Part shown: positions 8,703 through 17,039 of the stretch, piece after piece
Numbering within the stretch: position 1 is the stretch's first letter
How the letters are laid out: each line of letters opens with the position of its first letter
Notes under the pieces: model-generated
Told to the model about the DNA's origin: nothing
The model's database searches: none
Seen by the model: the letters and a program-made list of their open reading frames with translations, nothing else
Made by a program: the position numbers and the translations under genes
Assembly (NCBI RefSeq): GCF_009765705.1
Contig: NZ_LMUX01000021.1
Coordinates: 694,302-758,301, forward strand
Length of the DNA stretch: 64,000 nt
Reading direction: 5' to 3'
Source: Burkholderia sp. L27(2015)
GTDB lineage: Bacteria > Pseudomonadota > Gammaproteobacteria > Burkholderiales > Burkholderiaceae

Positions 8703-10028
8703 TCAGCGTGCCGCCTCGGTCGATTTGCGCAGCTTGGCCACCTCGCTGGAGGAAACCGCCGGCGCGTTGTTATTCCAGGCCGCGCGAACAAACGTCGTTA
8801 CATCCGCCACCTGCTGGTCGTTGAGCACCGCGCCGAATTTCGGCATCGGATACGGCGCCGGCACACCCTTGATCACCAGATCGTCGCTACCGTTGAGCAC
8901 CACATTGATCAACGACGAGGGGTTGGGATCCAGCACATTCGGGTTGCCCGCCAGCGGCGCCAGGAACGGTGCATGTCCGTGCCCATCGACCGCGTGGCAA
9001 TGGATGCAATATTCCGCATACACGCGCGCACCGGGTTGTCCGGCTGGCCGTGCCAGCAGTGCCGCTGTGCCCTGGTCCGAATAGGCATACTGCGGCGCGT
9101 TGCCTTCCAGTGCAGGCGGCAGGCTCTTCAGATAGCGCGCGATCGCTGTCGCGTCGTCATCACTGAGCGCCTGGGTGCTGTTATTGACCACACTCGTCAT
9201 CGAACCGAAGGCCGTGGCATGCTCGTTGGCGCCCGTCTTCAGGAACGTGACGAGTTGCGCTTCGCTCCACCGTCCCAAGCCGCTATTGTGATTGCCGGTC
9301 AGGTTAGATGCAGTCCAGCCGTCCAGCACGCTGCCGCTCAAGAATAACTCGCCCGTCTCGTCCTGCGCTTTCTCCTGGAAAGCGATGCCCCGCGGTGTAT
9401 GACACGCGCCGCAATGGCCGAGCCCCTGCACCAGATACGCGCCACGATTCCACATCGCATCGTGGTCCGGCTTCTGTACATAGGCGCCCGATTTGAGGAA
9501 CACCATGTTCCACAGCTTCAACGGCCAGCGCATATTCAAGGGGAACGGAATCGCGCTGTCGCGATTGGCCTGGTTCACCGGCGTCACGCCGTTCATAAAG
9601 TACGTGTAAAGCGCATGCATATCGTCGTCGTTTATCTTGGCGAACGACGGATAGGGCATCGCGGGATACAGGGCGTGGCCATCCTTGGCCACACCTTCGC
9701 GCAACGCGCGGGCGAAGTCGGCCTCGGTATAGCTGCCGATGCCGGTGCTCGAATCCGGCGTGATATTCGTCGAGTAAATTGCGCCCATCGGCGTGCTCAT
9801 CGGCAGGCCGCCGGCGAACGGTTTGCCTTTGGGCGCGGTATGGCACGCGATACAGTCGCCAGCTGCAGCCAGATAGCTACCGCGCTGAATCAGGTCGGCC
9901 GCCGGGGCCGCAGCGTCCGCGGACGCTGCGGTTGCAGTTGTCGTCGCGGCCATTGCAGTGCTGAACGCGAGTTGCGGCAGCAAGGCAAAAAAAGAAACGG
10001 CCAGGCCAGGAAGCCGGAATTTTTTCAT
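8703..10028 (-). CDS. Triheme cytochrome c, electron acceptor of the molybdenum hydroxylase
   Basis: A 441-residue periplasmic cytochrome c with a signal peptide (...LAFSTAMA) and three CxxCH heme sites: CIACH (C59-H63), CGACH (about residue 210) and CIHCH (about residue 345). Layout and length match the cytochrome subunits of alcohol and aldehyde dehydrogenases. It is the last gene of the operon starting at 13855 and lies 45 bp after xdhC, so it most likely takes electrons from the exported molybdoenzyme and passes them to the respiratory chain. Confidence 0.9.
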   Translation of the reverse strand: MKKFRLPGLAVSFFALLPQLAFSTAMAATTTATAASADAAAPAADLIQRGSYLAAAGDCIACHTAPKGKPFAGGLPMSTPMGAIYSTNITPDSSTGIGSYTEADFARALREGVAKDGHALYPAMPYPSFAKINDDDMHALYTYFMNGVTPVNQANRDSAIPFPLNMRWPLKLWNMVFLKSGAYVQKPDHDAMWNRGAYLVQGLGHCGACHTPRGIAFQEKAQDETGELFLSGSVLDGWTASNLTGNHNSGLGRWSEAQLVTFLKTGANEHATAFGSMTSVVNNSTQALSDDDATAIARYLKSLPPALEGNAPQYAYSDQGTAALLARPAGQPGARVYAEYCIHCHAVDGHGHAPFLAPLAGNPNVLDPNPSSLINVVLNGSDDLVIKGVPAPYPMPKFGAVLNDQQVADVTTFVRAAWNNNAPAVSSSEVAKLRKSTEAAR

Positions 10029-10073
10029 GATGCCTCGCAGAATGATGGGTTCGTCGCAGGCGCACGGCTGCGC

Positions 10074-11120
10074 TTACGTCGCACAGTGTCCGTTGCCCGC
10101 TACTGCTGCCGCGACCGCCGCCGCGTCTGGCGGCATGGTTGCGCTCGCGGGCAGCGCTTCGCGCCGGCTAGGCGCGACCGTGACGCCGTTCTTGATCGCC
10201 GTCATTTCCGCGAGAATCGCGACGGCAATTTCAGGCGGCGTGCGTGCGCCCAGGTCCAGGCCCACGGGCCCGTGCAATCGCGCGATTTCCTCGGCAGTCA
10301 GGTCGAATAGCGCGAGGCGTTCGCGACGCCGGGCGCTATTGAGGCGCGAGCCCAATGCGCCGACATAGAACGCGGCCGACTTCAGCGCTTCGAGCAGCGC
10401 CATGTCGTCGAGCTTGGGATCATGCGTGAGCGCTACCACGGCGCTATGCACATCGAGCGCGAGCCGCACGATCAAATCGTCGGGCATCTCGCGTGACAGC
10501 TCGACACCGGGCACGTCCCATTGATCGAGATATTCAGTGCGCGGATCGCAAACTATCACGCGATAGTCGAGCGCCTGCGCCATGCTGGCCAAGTAACGCG
10601 ACGCTTGCGCCGCGCCCACGATCACGAGGCGACGGCGCGGGCCATGGCTGGTCATCAGCGTGCGGCCGTCGTAAATTGGTTGAGGCGCGTGCGATCCGGC
10701 GCGCAAGCTGGCGACGCCGGTGGCAAGATCGAGCTCACGCGTAACCAACTGATAGGCGAGCACCGCATCGAGTAGCGGCTGCAGCTGCGAGCGCGCGCCG
10801 ATCGGTTCCAGCACGATCTGCAACGTGCCGCCACAAGGCAGTCCGAAGCGATGCGCCTCGTCGGCGCTGATGCCATAGGTTTGCGTGAGCGGTGTGAGCG
10901 GGCGCAGCTCGCCGCTGCGAACCTTGTCGATCAGGTCGTCTTCTATGCAGCCGCCTGAGACCGAGCCTTTGACCTGACCATCCTCACGTATCGCAATCAG
11001 GGAGCCGGGCGGACGCGGCGCTGAACCCCACGTCCGCACGACAGTGCCGAGCAAGGTCAGGTGGCCGGCCGCACACCACTGGGTGGCCGCTCGCAGTACT
11101 TCGAGATCGACGCTATCCAT
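10074..11120 (-). CDS. xdhC: XdhC/CoxI family molybdenum cofactor chaperone
   Basis: A 348-residue protein with the N-terminal XdhC/CoxI domain (GSAPRPPGSL and GSVSGGCIEDD motifs) and a C-terminal Rossmann-like XdhC domain (VIVGAAQASRYLA, then VALTHDPKLDD and YVGALGSR). Family members bind and help sulfurate and insert molybdenum cofactor into their partner hydroxylase. The gene starts 1 bp after the large-subunit gene and shares its transcript. Its tail ends in an Ala-rich stretch. Confidence 0.92.
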   Translation of the reverse strand: MDSVDLEVLRAATQWCAAGHLTLLGTVVRTWGSAPRPPGSLIAIREDGQVKGSVSGGCIEDDLIDKVRSGELRPLTPLTQTYGISADEAHRFGLPCGGTLQIVLEPIGARSQLQPLLDAVLAYQLVTRELDLATGVASLRAGSHAPQPIYDGRTLMTSHGPRRRLVIVGAAQASRYLASMAQALDYRVIVCDPRTEYLDQWDVPGVELSREMPDDLIVRLALDVHSAVVALTHDPKLDDMALLEALKSAAFYVGALGSRLNSARRRERLALFDLTAEEIARLHGPVGLDLGARTPPEIAVAILAEMTAIKNGVTVAPSRREALPASATMPPDAAAVAAAVAGNGHCAT

Positions 11121-11121
11121 A

Positions 11122-13398
11122 TCAGACCGCCTGCAGTTGCGTGCCCACCGGCAACTGGCGCAAGCGCTTGCCGGTCGCGGCGAAAATGGCGTTGGTTACC
11201 GCCGGCGCAAGCGCCGCCGTGCCGGTTTCGCCGATGCCGCCCGGCGCTTCCGTGCTCTTTACCAAGTGGACCTCGATCAGCGGCGCCTCGTCGATGCGCA
11301 GCATCCGGTAATCGGTGAAATTGTTTTGTTCGACGCGTCCATCTTTGAAGGTGATTTCGCTATAAAGTGCCGCGGTCACGCCGAAATTGATGCCGCCCTC
11401 GATTTGCGCCGCTATTGTGTCGGGGTTGACGATCATCCCGCAGTCGACCGCGCAGACCACGCGCCGTACCTTGACCTCGCCCTGTGGGTTGACGGCCACG
11501 TCCGCCACCATGGCCAGGAAACTGCCGAACGCATGCATGACCGAGACGCCGCGCCCGCTCTTGTAGCCGGTTAGCTCGGTCGGCGCCGTGCCCCAGCCCG
11601 CTTGCTGCGTGGCAACCTGAAGCACATTTTTCGCGCGGGGCGTTTTATCCAGCAGGTCCAGCCGATATTGCACCGGATCGACCTTGGCAACGGCCGCGAG
11701 TTCGTCGATAAAGCTTTCGACCACGAACGTACCGCGAGTCGGGCCGACCCCGCGCCAAAATGCCGTGGCAATGCCGCGCGGCTCCTGGCGCACGTAGTCG
11801 ACGTGAATATTGGGCAGGTCGTACGGCGGATCCGAGGCCACTTCGACGGCGTCCGGATCGAGGCCGTTTTTGAACGCGGGGGGGAAAAAGCGCGCCATGA
11901 TGGATGAGCCGACAATGCGGTGCGTCCACGCGACCGGTTTGCCATTGGCGTCTAGCCCCGCCGAAATACTGTCGTAGTAATACGGACGGTACATATCGTG
12001 CTGGATATCCTGCTCGCGGGTCCACAGCAGTTTGACCGGCGCATTGACCTGCTGCGCGATCTTGACCGCCTGCGTCACGCCGTCGACCTCAAGCCGGCGG
12101 CCGAAACCACCGCCGATCAGAAAATTGTGGACGCGGATTTTATCGGCCGGCAGACCGGTGACCTGCATGGCGGCATCTCGCACCCGCGTCGGCACCTGCG
12201 TGCCGACCCAGATATCGCAATTGCCGTCGCTCAGGTGCACCGTGCAATTCATCGGCTCCATCGTCGCGTGCGCGAGAAACGGCTGCTGGTAAATCGCATC
12301 GACCTTTTTTGCGGCACCTTGCAGCATCTTGCCCGCGTCACCGTCGTTGCGTGCCACGGCGCCCGTGTGCTGCGCGGCGGCCGCGAGATCGGCCACCAAA
12401 TCGGCGTTCGATAGCCGCGCATTGCTGCCTTCGTTCCATTCGATTTTCAGCGCAGCCAGTCCGCGATTGGCCGCCCAGGTATGGTCGCCGATCACGGCGA
12501 CGGCGTTATCGAGCTTGACCACTTGGTGCACGCCCGGCAGCGTCTTGGTGACGCTGTCGTCGACCGAGGCTACCGTGCCACCGACTACAGGGCAGCTTGC
12601 GACTACCGCATACACCATGCCAGGTAGTCGTACGTCCAGCCCGAATTGCGCAACCCCGTTGACCTTGTCCGGCGAATCCAGCCGTTTGACCGGCGTGCCG
12701 ATCAGTTTGAAATCCTTGGGATCTTTCAGCGGGACCGAGGCCGGCGCCGGCAGTTTGGCCGCGGCATCCACCAACGAACCGTACCCTGCGCGACGATCGC
12801 TCGCAGGATGTATCACTTCACCATTCGCCGTTTTGCAACTGGCCGGGTCCACTTGCCATTGTGCCGCGGCTGCACTCACCAACAGCGTGCGGCCAAGCGC
12901 GCCGGCTTGGCGCATCGGATCCCAGGCGTAGCGCACCGAGGTCGAACCGCCGGTCAATTGGCCGCCGAGCAGCGGGTCTGTATAGAGTTTTTCGTCGGGC
13001 GGTGCGTGTTCGAGCTGCACCTTGTCGAGCGACACTTCGAGTTCTTCGGCGAGCAGCATCGGCAGCGAGGTGTATGTGCCTTGCCCCATCTCGACCTTGG
13101 GCATGATCAGCGTGACCAGCCCCGTATTGTCGATGCGGATAAAACCATTGGGTGCAAACGCCGCGTTGGGACTGGCGTCCATTTCGGCTTGCGCCAGGTC
13201 CGCGGCTTTGGCGGGAATCGCAAAGCTCAGCAGCATGCCGCCTCCGGCCGCCGCGCTCACGCCTATGCTTGCACCGATTTTCAGAAACCGGCGGCGAGCC
13301 GCGCCGGTGGCGGGGAGTTCGGGGCCGGCGCCTTCGAGCGCCGCGTCCTGACGATGTATTGCCTGATGACCGTGTCCGTGCAGCAATCCTTGCGACAT
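11122..13398 (-). CDS. Molybdopterin-binding subunit of aldehyde/isoquinoline oxidoreductase type, Tat-exported
   Basis: A 758-residue large subunit of the IorB/aldehyde dehydrogenase branch of xanthine oxidase-like enzymes. It carries a twin-arginine signal (RRRFLK at about residues 35-40 followed by an Ala/Gly-rich helix), so the enzyme acts in the periplasm. Family landmarks: GGGFGRRLEVD, ATMEPMNCTVH, FWRGVGPTRGTF, GGINFGVTAALY and a C-terminal GIGETGTAALAPAVTNAIFAA glutamate loop; the E in GIGETG is the expected catalytic base. ATG 13398 lies one base after the stop of the 2Fe-2S gene; a longer in-frame start (13485) would overlap that gene. Confidence 0.92.
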   Translation of the reverse strand: MSQGLLHGHGHQAIHRQDAALEGAGPELPATGAARRRFLKIGASIGVSAAAGGGMLLSFAIPAKAADLAQAEMDASPNAAFAPNGFIRIDNTGLVTLIMPKVEMGQGTYTSLPMLLAEELEVSLDKVQLEHAPPDEKLYTDPLLGGQLTGGSTSVRYAWDPMRQAGALGRTLLVSAAAAQWQVDPASCKTANGEVIHPASDRRAGYGSLVDAAAKLPAPASVPLKDPKDFKLIGTPVKRLDSPDKVNGVAQFGLDVRLPGMVYAVVASCPVVGGTVASVDDSVTKTLPGVHQVVKLDNAVAVIGDHTWAANRGLAALKIEWNEGSNARLSNADLVADLAAAAQHTGAVARNDGDAGKMLQGAAKKVDAIYQQPFLAHATMEPMNCTVHLSDGNCDIWVGTQVPTRVRDAAMQVTGLPADKIRVHNFLIGGGFGRRLEVDGVTQAVKIAQQVNAPVKLLWTREQDIQHDMYRPYYYDSISAGLDANGKPVAWTHRIVGSSIMARFFPPAFKNGLDPDAVEVASDPPYDLPNIHVDYVRQEPRGIATAFWRGVGPTRGTFVVESFIDELAAVAKVDPVQYRLDLLDKTPRAKNVLQVATQQAGWGTAPTELTGYKSGRGVSVMHAFGSFLAMVADVAVNPQGEVKVRRVVCAVDCGMIVNPDTIAAQIEGGINFGVTAALYSEITFKDGRVEQNNFTDYRMLRIDEAPLIEVHLVKSTEAPGGIGETGTAALAPAVTNAIFAATGKRLRQLPVGTQLQAV

Positions 13399-13399
13399 G

Positions 13400-13855
13400 T
13401 CAGGCTCCCTTCGCGGCTTGCTTGATCGCCGCGCGGATGCGAGTGTAGGTGCCGCAGCGGCAGATATTGCCCGCCATTGCTGCATCGATATCGTCGTCGC
13501 TGGGATTGGGGATGGTATTGAGTAGCGCAGTCGCGGACATGATTTGCCCGGACTGGCAGTAGCCGCACTGCACCACGTCGAGATCGAGCCACGCCTGCTG
13601 AATTTTCTTGCCGGCCGGCGTCTCGCCTACCGTCTCGATGGTGACCACGTGCTGGTCGCCGACCGCTGCCACAGGTGTTACGCACGAGCGCACCGGCTGG
13701 CCGTTCAACTGCACCGTACAGGCGCCACATGCGGCGATGCCACAGCCGAATTTGGTGCCGGTCAGGCCGACCACATCGCGCAGGACCCACAGTAGCGGCA
13801 TGTCCGGCGGCACATCCACGTCGTGCGATTGGCCGTTAATGTTCAAAGTAATCAT
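13400..13855 (-). CDS. 2Fe-2S subunit of the molybdenum hydroxylase
   Basis: A 151-residue ferredoxin-like subunit of the IorA type. Cysteine motifs for both clusters are present: the plant-type cluster ([12 protein letters not shown] with a later Cys) and the helical cluster (CGYCQSGQ and [11 protein letters not shown]). It moves electrons from the molybdenum site to the cytochrome encoded downstream. It lacks its own signal peptide, so it would be exported as a passenger with the Tat-tagged large subunit. First gene of the four-gene leftward operon. Confidence 0.93.
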   Translation of the reverse strand: MITLNINGQSHDVDVPPDMPLLWVLRDVVGLTGTKFGCGIAACGACTVQLNGQPVRSCVTPVAAVGDQHVVTIETVGETPAGKKIQQAWLDLDVVQCGYCQSGQIMSATALLNTIPNPSDDDIDAAMAGNICRCGTYTRIRAAIKQAAKGA

Positions 13856-14232
13856 GAGAAATTTCCAAGGTCGTGGGGCCGTGAATCAGGCTGTGGAAAT
13901 CCGAGCCGCGAATCATCATCCCGAATCGCCGCCGTGATTTGCGCCGATCGTCAAGGCGCCAGCATGCTCGGGACGTTCGCTATGCGAACCGCGCGTCAGT
14001 CCGACGTCATGGGAAATATGCCGTACGAACTTGCTCATAAACCTGATCATAACCAGCATCTACGAATCGCGCTCATTAAGCAATTAAACGTAATTAATGC
14101 ACGCGTTACAAGCGAGCAACAAGCGACGAACGCGCGGGTGTCACTCCCGCTATCACGGCGCACATCTTTCGGATAATACGCCTGCGATCGCGACGCGTGG
14201 TACGACGCTCGCCCCACGGCTGGGCGTCGCTC
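13856..14232. promoter_or_regulatory. Leader region of the molybdenum hydroxylase operon
   Basis: About 375 bp between mocA and the 2Fe-2S gene, both reading left. It contains a perfect inverted repeat GTTCGC-TAT-GCGAAC (13975-13989) about 120 bp before the operon start, a plausible regulator site. The stretch around 14040-14100 is A/T-rich and repeatedly near-palindromic (ATTAAGCAATTAAACGTAAT), where a promoter is most likely. No gene recognised. Confidence 0.45.
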
Positions 14233-14856
14233 TTAAAGCGCGTCGGGCGTGTCGATATCAAGCAGCACGCCGGGATCTTGCGTGTCGATCAAGGTCACGG
14301 GGTGCGCCTCGAACAGGCTGCGCGCGCCGCGGTCGCCATCCAGGCGCATCAGGGCGTCGCGATGCGCCGCGGCGAAACCGACCGGATGTCCGCGCTGGCC
14401 TGCGTAACACGCCGCCGCGATACTGTCGGGCGCCACGAGCGCTGCACTGACTGCATGTATCGTCGCGGCTCGCAGTTCGGGCATATCGGCCAAGGCGATC
14501 ACCCAGCCCGCGGCGGGACCGCCATGGCGCACCCCGGCGGCCAGGCTTGCGCCCATGCCGCGCGTCGCGTCGGTGCTGACCAGCACCTCGCAGCCGGCCC
14601 GTGCCAGCACATGACTTAGTTCGTCGGCGCCTGCCCCCTGCGGCCTGACCACGGCGATCACTCGACCCAGCACCGCGCACAAGCGGCGCGCGGCCACGAA
14701 TGCCACCGCTTCGCCCGCGTCGGGGCCGCGCGTGAGCCGCGCCAGCAGCTTGTTTTGTATGCCAGACGGATCGAACCGGGAACCGCGTCCGCCGGCCAGC
14801 AGAATGCCGATTTGGGGAGCCGACGACGACGCGGCGTGGGGATCGTGGATATTCAT
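14233..14856 (-). CDS. mocA: MocA-like molybdenum cofactor cytidylyltransferase
   Basis: A 207-residue NTP transferase that attaches CMP (or GMP) to molybdopterin. It has the nucleotide-binding LLAGGRGSRFDPSG start, NKLLA, a metal-binding ALADMPEL motif and the GQRGHPVGF motif characteristic of MocA/MobA relatives. The missing Mo-cofactor partner for xanthine-oxidase-type enzymes in the operon just downstream is exactly this protein, which supports the assignment. It lies 56 bp after the acyltransferase gene on the same strand. Confidence 0.9.
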   Translation of the reverse strand: MNIHDPHAASSSAPQIGILLAGGRGSRFDPSGIQNKLLARLTRGPDAGEAVAFVAARRLCAVLGRVIAVVRPQGAGADELSHVLARAGCEVLVSTDATRGMGASLAAGVRHGGPAAGWVIALADMPELRAATIHAVSAALVAPDSIAAACYAGQRGHPVGFAAAHRDALMRLDGDRGARSLFEAHPVTLIDTQDPGVLLDIDTPDAL

Positions 14857-14911
14857 GATTGGGCGTTCGGACGTTGGCGGCGCGCAATCTGGGCCGCGGC
14901 CGACTATAGCA

Positions 14912-15991
14912 TCAGCGCGGGCTGTACGTGAGCAGTAGCCGCCGCGCGCGGGCGTCGTAATAACGATTCAACACGCTGCACAGAGGCAGCAAGCACGCGA
15001 CAAAGCCGGCGCCTATCCACAGTGTGGCGGTGCGCCCCGGCAGATCGTTGTAGAACGCCAGATCCTGATGGACCCACAAGCTAAGCGGGACATGCAATAC
15101 ATAGACGGGATACGACACCGCGCCTAGCCAACGCGCGACGCGCGCCGCATACCCAGCCGGCTCGCACCACAGCGATTGGTACACCAGCCACGGAAAAGCC
15201 ACCAGCACGACCGCGCCATCGAACCACGGCTGCAGCGCGGCCGATGGGCAAGACATCAACAATGCCGCAACCAATGCTACGTATATCCACGCACGCCAGG
15301 CGGGCGCAGCCGCTCTGGGCTTGGCCCCATGCTGTTGCTGTCGTGCCGCCGCGGCCGCATATATCCGGAACAGCAGTACGCCGGCGAAAAACGAGAACCC
15401 GACTCGGATCAGTCCCGAGGAGAAACTTGCCTGACTCCAGCCTACGTCCAGATTATGCGTCGGTGCAGACCACAGCAACGCGACGGTGGCGATGGCACCG
15501 ATGGCCACCACGGTCGCGAGCACACGAGTGCTCAACCACCTCAGTATCAGTGCGTAAGTGAGATTGGCGACCAGCTCGAAGAATAGTGACCAAGCCGGGT
15601 GATTCAACGGAAACGGTTGTGCGGTTTGGAAGCTTGGCAGCATCAGGCAAGCCAACACGGCTAGCCACGCCAATTGGGCGGGCGCGACGCTATCGCCCGC
15701 GAGCCACGCGCACGCGGTGAGCGCGCAACCGAGCAGGTAGAGCGGGAAAATTCGTACCACGCGCACCCAGCTAAACGTCCAAACCGACATCCCGGTGCGC
15801 AGGCGCGCTTCATAAGCATTGCCGATTACCACGCCGCTTAACAAGAAGAACACGTCGACCGCCAGATAGCTTTCCTGAAAACGTAAGTCTTCGAAGAAAC
15901 CGACATGACGCAACATCACGAGCAAAGCCGCCACGCCTCGCATCGCATCGAGCGTGGTGAAAAAGGTCTTGGGTGCGTTGGATGCGCGCAT
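14912..15991 (-). CDS. Acyltransferase 3 (OafA/YrhL) family membrane protein
   Basis: A 359-residue polytopic protein of the Acyl_transf_3 family, which O-acylates sugars of polysaccharides or other extracellular molecules. The signature LDAMRGVAALLVMLRH (catalytic His at about 29) and SYLAVDVFFLLSGVVIGNAYEAR are intact, followed by about ten hydrophobic helices. No polysaccharide genes are beside it, so the acceptor is unknown. Confidence 0.9.
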   Translation of the reverse strand: MRASNAPKTFFTTLDAMRGVAALLVMLRHVGFFEDLRFQESYLAVDVFFLLSGVVIGNAYEARLRTGMSVWTFSWVRVVRIFPLYLLGCALTACAWLAGDSVAPAQLAWLAVLACLMLPSFQTAQPFPLNHPAWSLFFELVANLTYALILRWLSTRVLATVVAIGAIATVALLWSAPTHNLDVGWSQASFSSGLIRVGFSFFAGVLLFRIYAAAAARQQQHGAKPRAAAPAWRAWIYVALVAALLMSCPSAALQPWFDGAVVLVAFPWLVYQSLWCEPAGYAARVARWLGAVSYPVYVLHVPLSLWVHQDLAFYNDLPGRTATLWIGAGFVACLLPLCSVLNRYYDARARRLLLTYSPR

Positions 15992-16372
15992 GGGTGGGGG
16001 GGCTTACACGAGCGATGGACAACATGCGATTGTAGGGCATCCGCGTATCCGGGATCTGCCCCCGCCGCACGTGCCCCGCCGGCTGTAACCCATGCCGCAT
16101 GCAACCGTACGGGCGGCTTTATCTCGACCACGACGTGAAACGGCCGGGACATCGTACGAAACACATTCAAAAAATGAGAAAAATCCGCATTTTTGAATAG
16201 AGCAATCTAAAAAGAATAACAATTCGTAACAAGAATCTCGGCCTTGTGACAAAACGTAAAAGTCAGGGCGTAAACCCCATGAAAGCGAAGTCGACGCGCT
16301 AAGATTGTCTCTAAATGAAGGCCAGCGGGTCTTTACACACGAATTGTCGCGGTCTGGGACAGAGGAATCAAA
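15992..16372. promoter_or_regulatory. Divergent intergenic region with 9-bp inverted repeat
   Basis: About 380 bp separating the leftward acyltransferase from a rightward unknown gene. The notable element is ATTCAAAAA (16165-16173) and TTTTTGAAT (16190-16198), a perfect 9-bp inverted repeat with a 16-base spacer in an A/T-rich patch. It could be a binding site or a weak stem-loop. No coding sequence recognised. Confidence 0.4.
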
Positions 16373-16723
16373 ATGGCGAATGCAAATTCACACGTCGAAG
16401 AAGTATCTGGCAGTGAAAATCCGGCTTATTTCGAAGCCGCGCAAGCCGAGCTGTGCCAGCATCGTCGCGAACTTGCCAAGCAGGTCGCCGCGCTCTATGC
16501 CGAATTTCCGAACGTTCGCTGGGTCGGTTCGCTCGATTTTGAAGGCCTGCCCATCATAGGCGTGCTGGCGCGCAATAGTTGCATCCATGAGCCCATGCTG
16601 TCGGAATGCGGTCGTTTCACGGTGGAGCCGTCTTATTACGGTCTCTCCGAAAAGGCTGCCGCAGCGATGCAGAAAGCCAATCACGCTTTGGCTATCGGTG
16701 TTTCGGGGCGCCTCGCCCACTAA
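16373..16723 (+). CDS. Conserved-looking small protein, function unknown
   Basis: A 116-residue soluble protein with a good ribosome binding site (AGAGGAATCAAAATG). I do not recognise its family. It has an acidic N-terminus, an amphipathic helix (about 18-48, rich in Glu, Arg and Ala, coiled-coil-like), a beta-like segment with two Cys (about 64-80) and an Ala-rich helix near the end. Codon use is like that of its neighbours, and it has its own strong terminator 48 bp downstream, which supports a real, monocistronic, possibly highly expressed gene. Confidence 0.7.
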   Translation: MANANSHVEEVSGSENPAYFEAAQAELCQHRRELAKQVAALYAEFPNVRWVGSLDFEGLPIIGVLARNSCIHEPMLSECGRFTVEPSYYGLSEKAAAAMQKANHALAIGVSGRLAH

Positions 16724-16770
16724 AACGGCGTGCCGGTGAACCGGCGCCAAGTTTCGTCGCACTATGAAAA

Positions 16771-16800
16771 GGTCAACCTGCGGGTTGGCCTTTTTGCTTT
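16771..16800 (+). terminator. Intrinsic terminator after the 116-residue unknown gene
   Basis: GGTCAACC (16771-16778), loop TGCG, GGTTGGCC (16783-16790), then TTTTTGCTTT. An 8-bp stem with one G-U pair and a U-rich tail. Confidence 0.85.
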
Positions 16801-16835
16801 TGGACATAGTCCGTGCGGATCGTTGAACGCGGGGT

Positions 16836-16863
16836 TATAGACATATCCCTAGACGTGTCTATA
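16836..16863. repeat. Inverted repeat upstream of the EAL gene
   Basis: TATAGAC (16836-16842) and GTCTATA (16857-16863), 7-bp arms with a 14-base spacer, about 175 bp before the EAL gene. A partial third copy (TATAGGCGTGTC) follows. Candidate operator; the rest of 16801-17039 holds no recognised gene. Confidence 0.35.
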
Positions 16864-17039
16864 GGCGTGTCCATGGCGTATCGCGTTTGCATCGTTCGAA
16901 ATATTTTTCTGCTCACCGACGCGAATCCATCTGATAACCTTGGTCCGAACCGAACCGTACCCCACGTAGTGGGCGCCGCGAACTTGCCTGGTGCGGAACG
17001 GAGTTTGTCTGACCCTTTCAATTGATTTGCGAGAACCCT

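Noticed and set aside
9399..10310. Long rightward open frame across the cytochrome and xdhC genes
   Set aside because: It runs antisense across two recognised genes and their spacer; Arg/His/Ala-rich shadow without motifs.
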